A DNA stretch of 64,000 nucleotides from Cylicocyclus nassatus (taxonomy: Eukaryota > Nematoda > Chromadorea > Rhabditida > Strongylidae): positions 29,773,733 to 29,837,732 of the forward strand of contig CATQJL010000305.1 of the NCBI GenBank assembly GCA_958299035.1, written 5' to 3'. The notes under the pieces were generated by a model. That model saw nothing but the letters and a program-made list of their open reading frames with translations. It was not told the DNA's origin and made no database searches. The position numbers and the translations under genes were made by a program. Shown piece by piece: positions 1 to 12,464 of the stretch; positions within the stretch are counted from its first letter, which is position 1; each line of letters opens with the position of its first letter.

Positions 1-159
1 TTGGCGCGAAATTTCGAAGTTCCAAGGTTTTACAAACTAATTTTGGAATTTGTCGAGAGGACATTGAGTTTTATCTTTCACTGAGGAATTCCTACTTGCC
101 CAAATAGGAAAAAGCAGGGGAACATGGTCCCCTCTGGAAGGACCAGGGACTTTATGGGT

Positions 160-447
160 GCGAAACGAATTTCCAAGGCAAAATATTTTGATGTTTGTCG
201 AGAGCTCTTTTAGGTTTTTTCTCACTGTAAAATATCTACTTTCGTAAAAAAAGGAAACAGCAGGGCGACCATGATCGGAAAGGACCAGGGACTTTATGCG
301 CGCGAAACGAATTTCCAAGGCAAAACTATTGAGACTTGTCGAGAGCTCTTTTAGGTTTTTTCTCACTGAAAGATTCCGATTTTTGCCCCAAAAGAAAACA
401 GCAGGGCGAACATGATCCCCTCGAAAGGGACCAGAAACTTTATTGGC
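160..447. repeat. Register break: two consecutive B half-units
   Basis: B starts at 160 and again at 302 with no A between. The first B (142 bp) has the B4 tail (GACCATGATC) joined directly to an A-type ending (GGACCAGGGACTTTATGCG), which normally precedes B. The switch lies in the conserved tail box and a CCCTC segment is missing there. Consistent with out-of-register recombination between A and B tails. Confidence 0.82.
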
Positions 448-3337
448 GCGAAATTTCGAAGTTCCAAGGTTTTACAAACTAATTTTGGAATTTGTCGAAA
501 AGACATTCAGTTTTATTTTTCACTGAGGAATTCCTACTTTGCCCGAAAAGGAAACAGCAGGGTGAACATGGCCCCCTCGGAAAGGACCAGGGACTTTATG
601 CGCGCGAAACGAATTTCCAAGGTAAAACTATTTTGAGATTTGTCGAGAGCTCCTTTAGGTTTTTTCTCACTGAAAGATTCCGACTTTTGCCCCAAACGAA
701 AACAGCAGGGCAAACATGGTCTTCTCGGAAAGGACCAGGGACTTTATAAGCGCGAAATTTTCGAAGTTCCAAGGTTTTACAAACCAATTTTGGAATTTGT
801 CGGAAGAACTTTTAGTTTCTTTCTCACTGAGGAATTCCTACTTTGCCCGAAAAGGAAACAGCAGGGTGAACATGGCCCCCTCGGAAAGGACCAGGGACTT
901 TATGCGCGCGAAACGAATTTCCAAGGTAAAACTATTTTGAGATTTGTCGAGAGCTCCTTTAGGTTTTTTCTCACTGAAAGATTCCGACTTTTGCCCCAAA
1001 CGAAAACAGCAGGGCAAACATGGTCTTCTCGGAAAGGACCAGGGACTTTATAAGCGCGAAATTTTCGAAGTTCCAAGGTTTTACAAACCAATTTTGGAAT
1101 TTGTCGGAAGAACTTTTAGTTTCTTTCTCACTGAGGAATTCCTACTTTGCCCGAAAAGGAAACAGCAGGGTGAACATGGCCCCCCGGAAAGGATCAGGGA
1201 CTTTATGGGCGCGAAACGAATTTCCAAGGCAAAACTATTTTGAGACTTGTCGAGAGCTCTTTTAGGTTTTTTTTCACTGAAAGATTCCGATTTTTGCCCC
1301 TAAAGAAAACAGCAGGGCGAACATGATCCCCTCGAAAGGGACCAGAAACTTTATGGGCGCGATATTTTCGAAGTTCCAAGGTTTTACAAACCAATTTTGG
1401 AATTTGTCGGAAGAACTTTTAGTTTCTTTCTCATTGAGGAATTCCTACCTTGCCCGAAGAGGAAACAGCAGGGTGAACATGGCCCCCTCGGAAAGGACCA
1501 GGGACTTTATGAGCGCGAAACGAATTTCCAAGGCAAAACTATTTTGAGATTTGTCGAGAGCTCCTTTAGGTTTTTTCTCACTGAAAGATTCCGACTTTTG
1601 CCCCAAAAGAAAACAGCAGGGCGAACATGGTCTTCTCGGAAAGGACCAGGGACTTTATTGGTGCGAAATTTTCGAAGTTCCAAGGTTTTACAAACTAATT
1701 TTGGAATTTGTCGGAAGAACTTTTAGTTTCTTTCTCATTGAGGAATTCCTACTTTGCCCGAAGAGGAAACAGCAGGGTGAACATGGCCCCGTCGGAAAGG
1801 ACCTGGGACTTTATGGGCGCGAAACGTATTTCCAAGGCCAAACTATTTTGATAATTGTCGAGAGCTCTTTTAGGTTTTTTCTCACTGTAAAATATCTACT
1901 TTCGTAAAAAAAGGAAACAGCAGGGCGACCATGATCCCCTCGAAAGGGACCAGAAACTTTATTGGCGCGAAATTTCGTAGTTCCAAGGTTTTACAAACTA
2001 ATTTTGGAATTTGTCGAAAAGACATTCAGTTTTATTTTTCACTGAGGAATTCCTACTTTGCCCGAAAAGGAAACAGCAGGGTGAACATGGCCCCCTCGGA
2101 AAGGACCAGGGACTTTATGCGCGCGAAACGAATTTCCAAGGTAAAACTTTTTTGAGATTTGTTGAGAGCTCCTTTAGGTTCTTTCTCACTGAAAGATTCC
2201 GACTTTTGCCCCAAACGAAAACAGCAGGGCAAACATGGTCTTCTCGGAAAGGACCAGGGACTTTATAAGCGCGAAATTTTCGAAGTTCCAAGGTTTTAAG
2301 GCAAATTTTGAAATTTGTCGAAAGGACATTCAGTTTTATCTTTCACTGAGGAATTCCTACTTTGCCCGAAGAGGAAACAGCAGGGTGAACATGGCCCCCT
2401 CGGAAAGGACCAGGGACTTTATGAGCGCGAAACGAATTTCCAAGGCAAAACTATTTTGAGATTTGTCGAGAGCTCCTTTAGGTTTTTTCTCACTGAAAGA
2501 TTCCGACTTTTGCCTTAAAAGAAAACAGCAGGGCGAACATGGTCTTCTCGGAAAGGACCAGGGAGTTTATTGGTGCGAAATTTTCGAAGTTCCAAGGTTT
2601 TACAAACTAATTTTGGAATTTGTCGGAAGAACTTTTAGTTTCTTTCTCATTGAGGAATTCCTACTTTGCCCGAAGAGGAAACAGCAAGGTGAACATGGCC
2701 CCCGCGGAAAGGACCAGGGACTTTATGAGCGCGAAACGAATTTCCAAGGCAAAGCTATTTTGAGATTTGTCGAGAGCTCCTTTAGGTTTTTTCTCACTGA
2801 AAGATTCCGACTTTTGCCTTAAAAGAAAACAGCAGGGCGAACATGGTCTTCTCGGAAAGGACCAGGGACTTTATTGGTGCGAAATTTTCGAAGTTCCAAG
2901 GTTTTACAAACTAATTTTGGAATTTGTCGGAAGAACTTTTAGTTTCTTTCTCATTGAGGAATTCCTACTTTGCCCGAAGAGGAAACAGCAGGGTGAACAT
3001 GGCCCCCTCGGAAAGGACCAGGGACTTTATGAGCGCGAAACGAATTTCCAAGGCAAAACTATTTTGATAATTGTCAAGAGCTCTTTTAGGTTTTTTCTCA
3101 CTGTAAAATATCTACTTTTGTAAAAAAAAGGAAACAGCAGGGCGACCATGATCCCCTCGAAAGGGACCAGAAACTTTATTGGCGCGAAATTTCGAAGTTC
3201 CAAGGTTTTACAAACTAATTTTGGAATTTGTCGAGAGGACATTGAGTTTTATCTTTCACTGAGGAATTCCTACTTGCCCAAATAGGAAAAAGCAGGGGAA
3301 CATGGTCCCCTCTGAAAGGACCAGGGACTTTATGGGT

Positions 3338-3630
3338 GCGAAACGAATTTCCAAGGCAAAATATTTTGATGTTTGTCGAGAGCTCTTTTAGGTTTTTTCT
3401 CACTGTAAAATATCTACTTTCGTAAAAAAAGGAAACAGCAGGGCGACCATGATCCCCTCGGAAAGGACCAGGGACTTTATGCGCGCGAAACGAATTTCCA
3501 AGGCAAAACTATTGAGACTTGTCGAGAGCTCTTTTAGGTTTTTTCTCACTGAAAGATTCCGATTTTTGCCCCAAAAGAAAACAGCAGGGCGAACATGATC
3601 CCCTCGAAAGGGACCAGAAACTTTATTGGC
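3338..3630. repeat. Register break: two consecutive B half-units (second example)
   Basis: B starts at 3338 and 3485 with no A between. It is a relative of the break at 160-447, but here the CCCCTCGG segment of the tail is intact, so the two copies differ at the junction. The surroundings (3179-4200) are a duplicate of 1-1320. Confidence 0.82.
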
Positions 3631-5499
3631 GCGAAATTTCGAAGTTCCAAGGTTTTACGAACTAATTTTGGAATTTGTCGAAAAGACATTCAGTTTTATT
3701 TTTCACTGAGGAATTCCTACTTTGCCCGAAAAGGAAACAGCAGGGTGAACATGGCCCCCTCGGAAAGGACCAGGGGCTTTATGCGCGCGAAACGAATTTC
3801 CAAGGTAAAACTATTTTGAGATTTGTCGAGAGCTCCTTTAGGTTTTTTCTCGCTGAAAGATTCCGACTTTTGCCCCAAACGAAAACAGCAGGGCAAACAT
3901 GGTCTTCTCGGAAAGGACCAGGGACTTTATAAGCGCGAAATTTTCGAAGTTCCAAGGTTTTACAAACCAATTTTGGAATTTGTCGGAAGAACTTTTAGTT
4001 TCTTTCTCACTGAGGAATTCCTACTTTGCCCGAAAAGGAAACAGCAGGGTGAACATGGCCCCCCGGAAAGGACCAGGGACTTTATGGGCGCGAAACGAAT
4101 TTCCAAGGCAAAACTATTTTGAGACTTGTCGAGAGCTCTTTTAGGTTTTTTCTCACTGAAAGATTCCGATTTTTGCCCCTAAAGAAAACAGCAGGGCGAA
4201 CATGATCCCCTCGAAAGGGACCAGAAACTTCATTGGCGCGAAATTTTCAAAGTTCCAGTGTTTTACAAACTAATTTTGGAATTTGTCGAGAGGACATTGA
4301 GTTTTATCTTTCACTGAGGAATTCCTACTTGCCCAAATAGGAAAAAGCAGGGGAACATGGTCCCCTCTGAAAGGACCAGGGACTTTATGGGTGCGAAACG
4401 AATTTCCAAGGCAAAATATTTTGATGTTTGTCGAGAGCTCTTTTAGGTTTTTTCTCACTGTAAAATATCTGCTTTTGTAAAAAAAAAGGAAACAGCAGTG
4501 CGACCATGATCCCCTCGAAAGGACCAGAAACTTTATTGGTGCGAAATTTTCGAAGTTCCAAGGTTTTACAAACTAATTCTAGAATTTGTCGGAAGAGTTT
4601 TTAGTTTCTTTCTCATTGAGGAATTCCTACATTGCCCGGAGAGGAAACAGCAGGGGAACATGGCCCCCTCGGAAAGGACCAGGGACTTTATGCGCGCGAA
4701 ACGAATTTCCAAGGCAAAACTATTGAGACTTGTCGAGAGCTCTTTTAGGTTTTTTCTCACTGAAAGATTCCGATTTTTGCCCCAAAAGAAAACAGCAGGG
4801 CGAACATGATCCCCTCGAAAGGGACCAGAAACTTTATTGGCGCGAAATTTTCGAAGTTCCAAGGTTTTACAAACTAATTTTAGAATTTGTCGGAAGAGTT
4901 TTTAGTTTCTTTCTCATTGAGGAATTCCTACTTTGCCCGAAAAGGAAACAGCAGGGTGAACATGGCCCCCTCGGAAAGGACCAGGGACTTTATGAGCGCG
5001 AAACGAATTTCCAAGGTAAAACTATTTTGAGATTTGTTGAGAGCTCCTTTAAGTTTTTTCTCACTGAAAGATTCCGACTTTTGCCCCAAACGAAAACAGC
5101 AGGGCAAACATGGTCTTATCGGAAAGGACCAGGGACTTTATAAGCGCGAAATTTTCGAAGTTCCAAGGTTTTACAAACTAATTTTAGAATTTGTCGGAAG
5201 ATTTTTTAGTTTCTTTCTCATTGAGGAATTCCTACCTTGCCCGAAGAGGAAACAGCAGGGTGAACATGGCCCCCTCGGAAAGGACCAGGGACTTTATGAG
5301 CGCGAAACGAATTTCCAAGGCAAAACTATTTTGAGATTTGTGGAGAGCTCCTTTAGGTTTTTTCTCACTGAAAGATTCCGACTTTTGCCCCAAAAGAAAA
5401 CAGCAGGGCGAACATGGTCTTTTCGGAAAGGACCAGGGACTTTATTGGTGCGAAATTTTCGAAGTTCCAAGGTTTTACAAACTAATTTTGGAAATTGTC

Positions 5500-7600
5500 G
5501 GAAGAGCTTTTAGTTTCTTTCTCATTGAGGAATTCCTACTTTGCCCGAAGAGGAAACAGCAGGGTGAACATGGCCCCCTCGGAAAGGACCTGGTACTTTA
5601 TGGGCGCGAAACGTATTTCCAAGGCCAAACTATTTTGAGATTTGTGGAGAGCTCTTTTAGGTTTTTTCTCACTGTAAAATATCTACTTTCGTAAAAAAAG
5701 GAAACAGCAGGGCGACCATGATCCCCTCGAAAGGGACCAGAAACTTTATTGGCGCGAAATTTCGAAGTTCCAAGGTTTTACAAACTAATTTTGGAATTTG
5801 TCGAAAAGACATTCAGTTTTATTTTTCACTGAGGAATTCCTACTTTGCCCGAAAAGGAAACAGCAGGGTGAACATGGCCCCCTCGGAAAGGACCAGGGAC
5901 TTTATGAGCGCGAAACGAATTTCCAAGGCAAAACTATTTTGAGATTTGTCGAGAGCTCCTTTAGGTTTTTTCTCACTGAAAGATTCCGACTTTTGCCCCA
6001 AACGAAAACAGCAGGGCAAACATGGTCTTCTCGGAAAGGGACCAGAAACTTTATGGGCGCGATATTTTCGAAGTTTCAAGGTTTTACAAATCAATTTTGG
6101 AATTTGTCGGAAGAACTTTTAGTTTCTTTCTCATTGAGGAATTCCTACTTTGCCCGAAGAGGAAACAGCAGGGTGAACATGGCCCCCGCGGAAAGGACCA
6201 GGGACTTTATAAGCGCGAAATTTTCGAAGTTCCAAGGTTTTACAAACCAATTTTGGAATTTGTCGGAAGAACTTTTAGTTTCTTTCTCACTGAGGAATTC
6301 CTACTTTGCCCGAAAAGAAAACAGCAGGGCGAACATGATCCCCTCGAAAGGGACCAGAAACTTCATTGGTGCTTTTCGAAGTTCCAAGGTTTTACAAACT
6401 AATTTTGGAATTTGTCGGAAGAGCTTTTAGTTTCTTTCTCATTGAGGAATTCCTACTTTGCCCGAAGAGGAAACAGCAGGGTGAACATGGCCCCCTCGGA
6501 AAGGACCTGGTACTTTATGGGCGCGAAACGTATTTCCAAGGCCAAACTATTTTGAGATTTGTGGAGAGCTCTTTTAGGTTTTTTCTCACTGTAAAATATC
6601 TACTTTCGTAAAAAAAGGAAACAGCAGGGCGACCATGATCCCCTCGAAAGGGACCAGAAACTTTATTGGCGCGAAATTTCGAAGTTCCAAGGTTTTACAA
6701 ACTAATTTTGGAATTTGTCGAAAAGACATTCAGTTTTATTTTTCACTGAGGAATTCCTACTTTGCCCGAAAAGGAAACAGCAGGGTGAACATGGCCCCCT
6801 CGGAAAGGACCAGGGACTTTATGCGCGCGAAACGAATTTCCAAGGTAAAACTATTTTGAGATTTGTTGAGAGCTCCTTTAGGTTCTTTCTCACTGAAAGA
6901 TTCCGACATTTGCCCCAAACGAAAACAGCAGGGCAAACATGGTCTTTTCGGAAAGGACCAGGGACTTTATAAGCGCGAAATTTTCGAAGTTCCAAGGTTT
7001 TAAGGCAAATTTTGAAATTTGTCGAAAGGACATTCAGTTTTATCTTTCACTGAGGAATTCCTACTTTGCCCGAAGAGGAAACACCAGGGTGAACATGGCC
7101 CCCTCGGAAAGGACCAGGGACTTTATGAGCGCGAAACGAATTTCCAAGGCAAAACTATTTTGAGATTTGTCGAGAGCTCCTTTAGGTTTTTTCTCACTGA
7201 AAGATTCCGACTTTTGCCCCAAACGAAAACAGCAGGGCAAACATGGTCTTCTCGGAAAGGGACCAGAAACTTTATGGGCGCGATATTTTCGAAGTTTCAA
7301 GGTTTTACAAATCAATTTTGGAATTTGTCGGAAGAACTTTTAGTTTCTTTCTCATTGAGGAATTCCTACTTTGCCCGAAGAGGAAACAGCAGGGTGAACA
7401 TGGCCCCCGCGGAAAGGACCAGGGACTTTATAAGCGCGAAATTTTCGAAGTTCCAAGGTTTTACAAACCAATTTTGGAATTTGTCGGAAGAACTTTTAGT
7501 TTCTTTCTCACTGAGGAATTCCTACTTTGCCCGAAAAGAAAACAGCAGGGCGAACATGATCCCCTCGAAAGGGACCAGAAACTTCATTGGTGCGAAATTT
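5500..7600. repeat. Overlapping segmental duplications (offsets 917 and 1221 bp)
   Basis: A distinctive segment with GGACCTGGTACTTTATGGG and GAAACGTATTTCC at about 5588 recurs 917 bp downstream at about 6505. A segment with a T-containing A head (AAGTTTCAAGGTTTTACAAA) at about 6070 recurs 1221 bp downstream at about 7291. Both offsets are close to whole dimers (3 and 4). The first copy of the second pair has lost 4 bp (GAAA) from an A head at 6371. Confidence 0.7.
6059..6522. repeat. A-A-A triplet (alternation lost)
   Basis: A half-units start at 6059, 6215 and 6371 with no B between. The first junction uses the shared GGACCAGGGACTTTAT box. The second A body runs into a B-type tail (GAAAACAGCAGGGCGAAC) through the shared GCCCGAAAAG...AACAGCAGGG segment and is then followed by another A. 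The third A head is shortened by 4 bp. Confidence 0.82.
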
Positions 7601-7747
7601 TCGAAGTTCCAAGGTTTTACAAACTAATTTTGGAATTTGTCGGAAGAGCTTTTAGTTTCTTTCTCATTGAGGAATTCCTACTTTGCCCGAAGAGGAAACA
7701 GCAGGGTGAACATGGCCCCCTCGGAAAGGACCAGGGACTTTATGAGC
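7280..7747. repeat. A-A-A triplet (second copy)
   Basis: A starts at 7280, 7436 and 7592. Same structure as the triplet at 6059 but with an intact third head. It is followed by a B with GAAACGAATCC (2 bp short of the usual GAATTTCC), a marker shared with the copy at 9580. Confidence 0.82.
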
Positions 7748-10700
7748 GCGAAACGAATCCAAGGCAAAGCTATTTTGAGATTTGTCGAGAGCTCCTTTAG
7801 GTCTTTTCTCACTGAAAGATTCCGACTTTTGCCTTAAAAGAAAACAGCAGGGCGAACATGGTCTTCTCGGAAAGGACCAGGGACTTTATTGGTGCGAAAT
7901 TTTCGAAGTTCCAAGGTTTTACAAACTAATTTTGGAATTTGTCGGAAGAGCTTTTAGTTTCTTTCTCATTGAGGAATTCCTACTTTGCCCGAAGAGGAAA
8001 CAGCAGGGTGAACATGGCCCCCTCGGAAAGGACCAGGGACTTTATGAGCGCGAAACGAATTTCCAAGGCAAAACTATTTTGAGATTTGTAGAGAGCTCTT
8101 TTGGGTTTTTTCTCACTGAAAGATTCCGACTTTTGCCCCAAACGAAAACAGCAGGGCAAACATGGTCTTCTCGGAAAGGGACCAGAAACTTTATGGGCGC
8201 GATATTTTCGAAGTTCCAAAATTTTACAAACCAATTTTGGAATTTGTCGGAAGAACTTTTAGTTTCTTTCTCATTGAGGAATTCCTACTTTGCCCGAAGA
8301 GGAAACAGCAGGGTGAACATGGCCCCTTCGGAAAGGACCAGGGACTTTATGAGCGCGAAACGAATTTCCAAGGCAAAACTATTTTGAGATTTGTAGAGAG
8401 CTCTTTTGGGTTTTTTCTCACTGAAAGATTCCGACTTTTGCCCCAAACGAAAACAGCAGGGCAAACATGGTCTTCTCGGAAAGGGACCAGAAACTTTATG
8501 GGCGCGATATTTTCGAAGTTCCAAGGTTTTACAAACCAATTTTGGAATTTGTCGGAAGAACTTTTAGTTTCTTTCTCATTGAGGAATTCCTACCTTGCCC
8601 GAAGAGGAAACAGCAGGGTGAACATGGCCCCCTCGGAAAGGACCAGGGACTTTATGAGCGCGAAACGAATTTCCAAGGCAAAACTATTTTGAGATTTGTC
8701 GAGAGCTCCTTTAGGTTTTTTCTCACTGAAAAATTCCGACTTTTGCCTTAAAAGAAAACAGCAGGGCGAACATGGTCTTCTCGGAAAGGACCAGGGACTT
8801 TATTGGTGCGAAATTTTGGAAGTTCCAAGGTTTTACAACTAATTTTGGAATTTGTCGGAAGAACTTTTAGTTTCTTTCTCATTGAGGAATTCCTACTTTG
8901 CCCGAAGAGGAAACAGCAGGGTGAACATGGCCCCCTCGGAAAGGACCAGGGACTTTATGAGCGCGAAACGAATTTCCAAGGCAAAACTATTTTGAGATTT
9001 GTAGAGAGCTCTTTTGGGTTTTTTCTCACTGAAAGATTCCGACTTTTGCCCCAAACGAAAACAGCAGGGCAAACATGGTCTTCTCGGAAAGGGACCAGAA
9101 ACTTTATGGGCGCGATATTTTCGAAGTTCCAAGGTTTTACAAACCAATTTTGGAATTTGTCGGAAGAACTTTTAGTTTCTTTCTCATTGAGGAATTCCTA
9201 CTTTGCCCGAAGAGGAAACAGCAGGGTGAACATGGCCCCCGCGGAAAGGACCAGGGACTTTATAAGCGCGAAATTTTCGAAGTTCCAAGGTTTTACAAAC
9301 CAATTTTGGAATTTGTCGGAAGAACTTTTAGTTTCTTTCTCACTGAGGAATTCCTACTTTGCCCGAAAAGAAAACAGCAGGGCGAACATGATCCCCTCGA
9401 AAGGGACCAGAAACTTCATTGGTGCGAAATTTTCGAAGTTCCAAGGTTTTACAAACTAATTTTGGAATTTGTCGGAAGAGCTTTTAGTTTCTTTCTCATT
9501 GAGGAATTCCTACTTTGCCCGAAGAGGAAACAGCAGGGTGAACATGGCCCCCTCGGAAAGGACCAGGGACTTTATGAGCGCGAAACGAATCCAAGGCAAA
9601 GCTATTTTGAGATTTGTCGAGAGCTCCTTTAGGTCTTTTCTCACTGAAAGATTCCGACTTTTGCCTTAAAAGAAAACAGCAGGGCGAACATGGTCTTCTC
9701 GGAAAGGACCAGGGACTTTATTGGTGCGAAATTTTCGAAGTTCCAAGGTTTTACAAACTAATTTTGGAATTTGTCGGAAGAGCTTTTAGTTTCTTTCTCA
9801 TTGAGGAATTCCTACTTTGCCCGAAGAGGAAACAGCAGGGTGAACATGGCCCCCTCGGAAAGGACCAGGGACTTTATGAGCGCGAAACGAATTTCCAAGG
9901 CAAAACTATTTTGAGATTTGTAGAGAGCTCTTTTGGGTTTTTTCTCACTGAAAGATTCCGACTTTTGCCCCAAACGAAAACAGCAGGGCAAACATGGTCT
10001 TCTCGGAAAGGGACCAGAAACTTTATGGGCGCGATATTTTCGAAGTTCCAAAATTTTACAAACCAATTTTGGAATTTGTCGGAAGAACTTTTAGTTTCTT
10101 TCTCATTGAGGAATTCCTACTTTGCCCGAAGAGGAAACAGCAGGGTGAACATGGCCCCTTCGGAAAGGACCAGGGACTTTATGAGCGCGAAACGAATTTC
10201 CAAGGCAAAACTATTTTGAGATTTGTAGAGAGCTCTTTTGGGTTTTTTCTCACTGAAAGATTCCGACTTTTGCCCCAAACGAAAACAGCAGGGCAAACAT
10301 GGTCTTCTCGGAAAGGGACCAGAAACTTTATGGGCGCGATATTTTCGAAGTTCCAAGGTTTTACAAACCAATTTTGGAATTTGTCGGAAGAACTTTTAGT
10401 TTCTTTCTCATTGAGGAATTCCTACCTTGCCCGAAGAGGAAACAGCAGGGTGAACATGGCCCCCTCGGAAAGGACCAGGGACTTTATGAGCGCGAAACGA
10501 ATTTCCAAGGCAAAACTATTTTGAGATTTGTCGAGAGCTCCTTTAGGTTTTTTCTCACTGAAAAATTCCGACTTTTGCCTTAAAAGAAAACAGCAGGGCG
10601 AACATGGTTTTCTCGGAAAGGACCAGGGACTTTATTGGTGCGAAATTTTGGAAGTTCCAAGGTTTTACAACTAATTTTGGAATTTGTCGGAAGAACTTTT

Positions 10701-11072
10701 AGTTTCTTTCTCATTGAGGAATTCCTACTTTGCCCGAAGAGGAAACAGCAGGGTGAACATGGCCCCCTCGGAAAGGACCAGGGACTTTATGAGCGCGAAA
10801 CGAATTTCCAAGGCAAAACTATTTTGAGATTTGTAGAGAGCTCTTTTGGGTTTTTTCTCACTGAAAGATTCCGACTTTTGCCCCAAACGAAAACAGCAGG
10901 GCAAACATGGTCTTCTCGGAAAGGGACCAGAAACTTTATGGGCGCGATATTTTCGAAGTTCCAAGGTTTTACAAACCAATTTTGGAATTTGTCGGAAGAA
11001 CTTTTAGTTTCTTTCTCATTGAGGAATTCCTACTTTGCCCGAAGAGGAAACAGCAGGGTGAACATGGCCCTC
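7409..11072. repeat. 1832-bp higher-order tandem duplication (two copies)
   Basis: 7409-9240 and 9241-11072 share the same succession of variants at a constant offset of 1832 bp, including the A-A junctions, the short GAAACGAATCC B unit, CCAAAATTTTAC (about 8216 and 10048) and a TTGGAAG A head (about 8816 and 10648). One difference I noticed is C versus T in CATGGTCTTCTC (about 8773 versus 10605). Each copy holds 12 half-units, seven A and five B. Downstream of 11072 the copies diverge (TTATGAG instead of TTATAAG). Confidence 0.85.
9112..9579. repeat. A-A-A triplet (third copy)
   Basis: A starts at 9112, 9268 and 9424. This is the 1832-bp-shifted copy of the triplet at 7280, made by the tandem duplication 7409-11072. 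Confidence 0.82.
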
Positions 11073-12160
11073 GCGGAAAGGACCAGGGACTTTATGAGCG
11101 CGAAACGAATTTCCAAGGCAAAGCTATTTTGAGATTTGTCGAGAGCTCCTTTAGGTTTTTTCTCACTGAAAGATTCCGACTTTTGCCTTAAAAGAAAACA
11201 GCAGGGCGAACATGGTCTTCTCGGAAAGGACCAGGGACTTTATTGGTACGAAATTTTCGAAGTTCCAAGGTTTTACAAACTAATTTTGGAATTTGTCGGA
11301 AGAACTTTTAGTTTCTTTCTCATTGAGGAATTCCTACCTTGCCCGAAGAGGAAACAGCAGGGTGAACATGGCCCCCTCGGAAAGGACCAGGGACTTCATG
11401 AGCGCGAAACGAATTTCCAAGGCAAAACTATTTTGAGATTTGTCGAGAGCTCCTTTAGGTTTTTTCTCACTGAAAAGATTCCGACTTTTGCCTCAAAAGA
11501 AAACAGCAGGGCGAACCTGGTCTTCTCGGAAAGGACCAGGGACTTTATTGGTGCGAAATTTTCGAAGTTCCAAGGTTTTACAACTAATTTTGGAATTTGT
11601 CGGAAGAACTTTTAGTTTCTTTCTCATTGAGGAATTCCTACTTTGCCCGAAGAGGAAACAGCAGGGTGAACATGGCCCCCTCGGAAAGGACCAGGGACTT
11701 TATGAGCGCGAAACGAATTTCCAAGGCAAAACTATTTTGAGATTTGTAGAGAGCTCTTTTGCGTTTTTTCTCACTGAAAGATTCCGACTTTTGCCCCAAA
11801 CGAAAACAGCAGGGCAAACATGGTCTTCTCGGAAAGGGACCAGAAACTTTATGGGCGCGATATTTTCGAAGTTCCAAGGTTTTACAAACCAATTTTGGAA
11901 TTTGTCGGAAGAACTTTTAGTTTCTTTCTCATTGAGGAATTCCTACTTTGCCCGAAGAGGAAACAGCAGGGTGAACATGGCCCCCGCGGAAAGGACCAGG
12001 GACTTTATGAGCGCGAAACGAATTTCCAAGGCAAAGCTATTTTGAGATTTGTCGAGAGCTCCTTTAGGTTTTTTCTCACTGAAAGATTCCGACTTTTGCC
12101 TTAAAAGAAAACAGCAGGGCGAACATGGTCTTCTCGGAAAGGACCAGGGACTTTATTGGT

Positions 12161-12316
12161 GCGAAATTTTCGAAGTTCCAAGGTTTTACAAACTAATTTT
12201 GGAATTTGTCGGAAGAACTTTTAGTTTCTTTCTCATTGAGGAATTCCTACCTTGCCCGAAGAGGAAACAGCAGGGTGAACATGGCCCCCTCGGAAAGGAC
12301 CAGGGACTTTATGAGC
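12161..12316. repeat. Representative half-unit A (156 bp)
   Basis: Chosen as a clean example. Head GCGAAATTTTCGAAG, then AAGGTTTTACAAACTAA, the palindrome AGGAATTCCT (12239-12248, containing an EcoRI site) and a tail with GGAAACAGCAGGG, a CCCCCTCGG stretch and GGACCAGGGACTTTAT. Major A variants in the window: (A2) head GCGAAATTTCGAAG with AAAAGACATTCAG; (A3) TTTTAAGGCAAATTTTG; (A4) TTTTACAGCAAATTTTG with a CCCAAATAGGAAAAAGC tail; (A5) head GCGATATTTTCGAAG with ACAAACCAATTTTGG. Labels are mine. Confidence 0.93.
12239..12248. repeat. AGGAATTCCT palindrome (example of one per A unit)
   Basis: A perfect 10-bp dyad present in nearly every A half-unit. It is lost in rare copies, for example a 2-bp insertion at about 22247 and a substitution at about 63020. 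B units lack it and instead carry GAGCTC. The array should therefore give a regular 304-bp ladder with EcoRI and with SacI. Whether any protein binds the dyad is unknown. Confidence 0.85.
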
Positions 12317-12464
12317 GCGAAACGAATTTCCAAGGCAAAACTATTTTGAGATTTGTCGAGAGCTCCTTTAGGTTTTTTCTCACTGAAAGATTCCGACTTT
12401 TGCCTTAAAAGAAAACAGCAGGGCGAACATGGTCTTCTCGGAAAGGACCAGAAACTTTATGGGC
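12317..12464. repeat. Representative half-unit B (148 bp)
   Basis: Head GCGAAACGAATTTCC, then AAGGCAAAACTATTTTGAG, a SacI hexamer GAGCTC at 12360-12365, TTTAGGTTTTTTCTCACTG, a variable central segment, and the shared tail AACAGCAGGG...GGACCAG. Variants: a CCCCAAAAG, CCTTAAAAG or CCCCAAACG centre; a divergent centre GTAAAATATCTACTTTYG followed by a run of 6-10 A and a GACCATGATCCCCTCG tail (called B4 here, used as higher-order punctuation); and a shortened form with AAAACAATTTGAG (B5). Together with A this gives exactly 304 bp here. Confidence 0.93.

Larger units (their letters stand above)
1..4200. repeat. Segmental duplication 1-1320 / 3179-4200
   Basis: The variant series starting at 1 (A with GAGAGGACATTGAG, the B-B break, A2, B, A, B) recurs from 3179 with offsets of 3178 to 3183 bp. 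The left copy has one extra 304-bp dimer, because 640-943 and 944-1247 are near-identical neighbours, so the offset becomes 2879 bp afterwards. One duplication plus one dimer gain or loss explains the pattern. Confidence 0.75.

Noticed and set aside
3184..3197. Heat-shock-element-like CGAAATTTCG in A2 heads
   Set aside because: Only two GAA/TTC pentamers are in correct spacing; the third is missing, and most A units have an extra T that breaks the spacing. Short dyad only.
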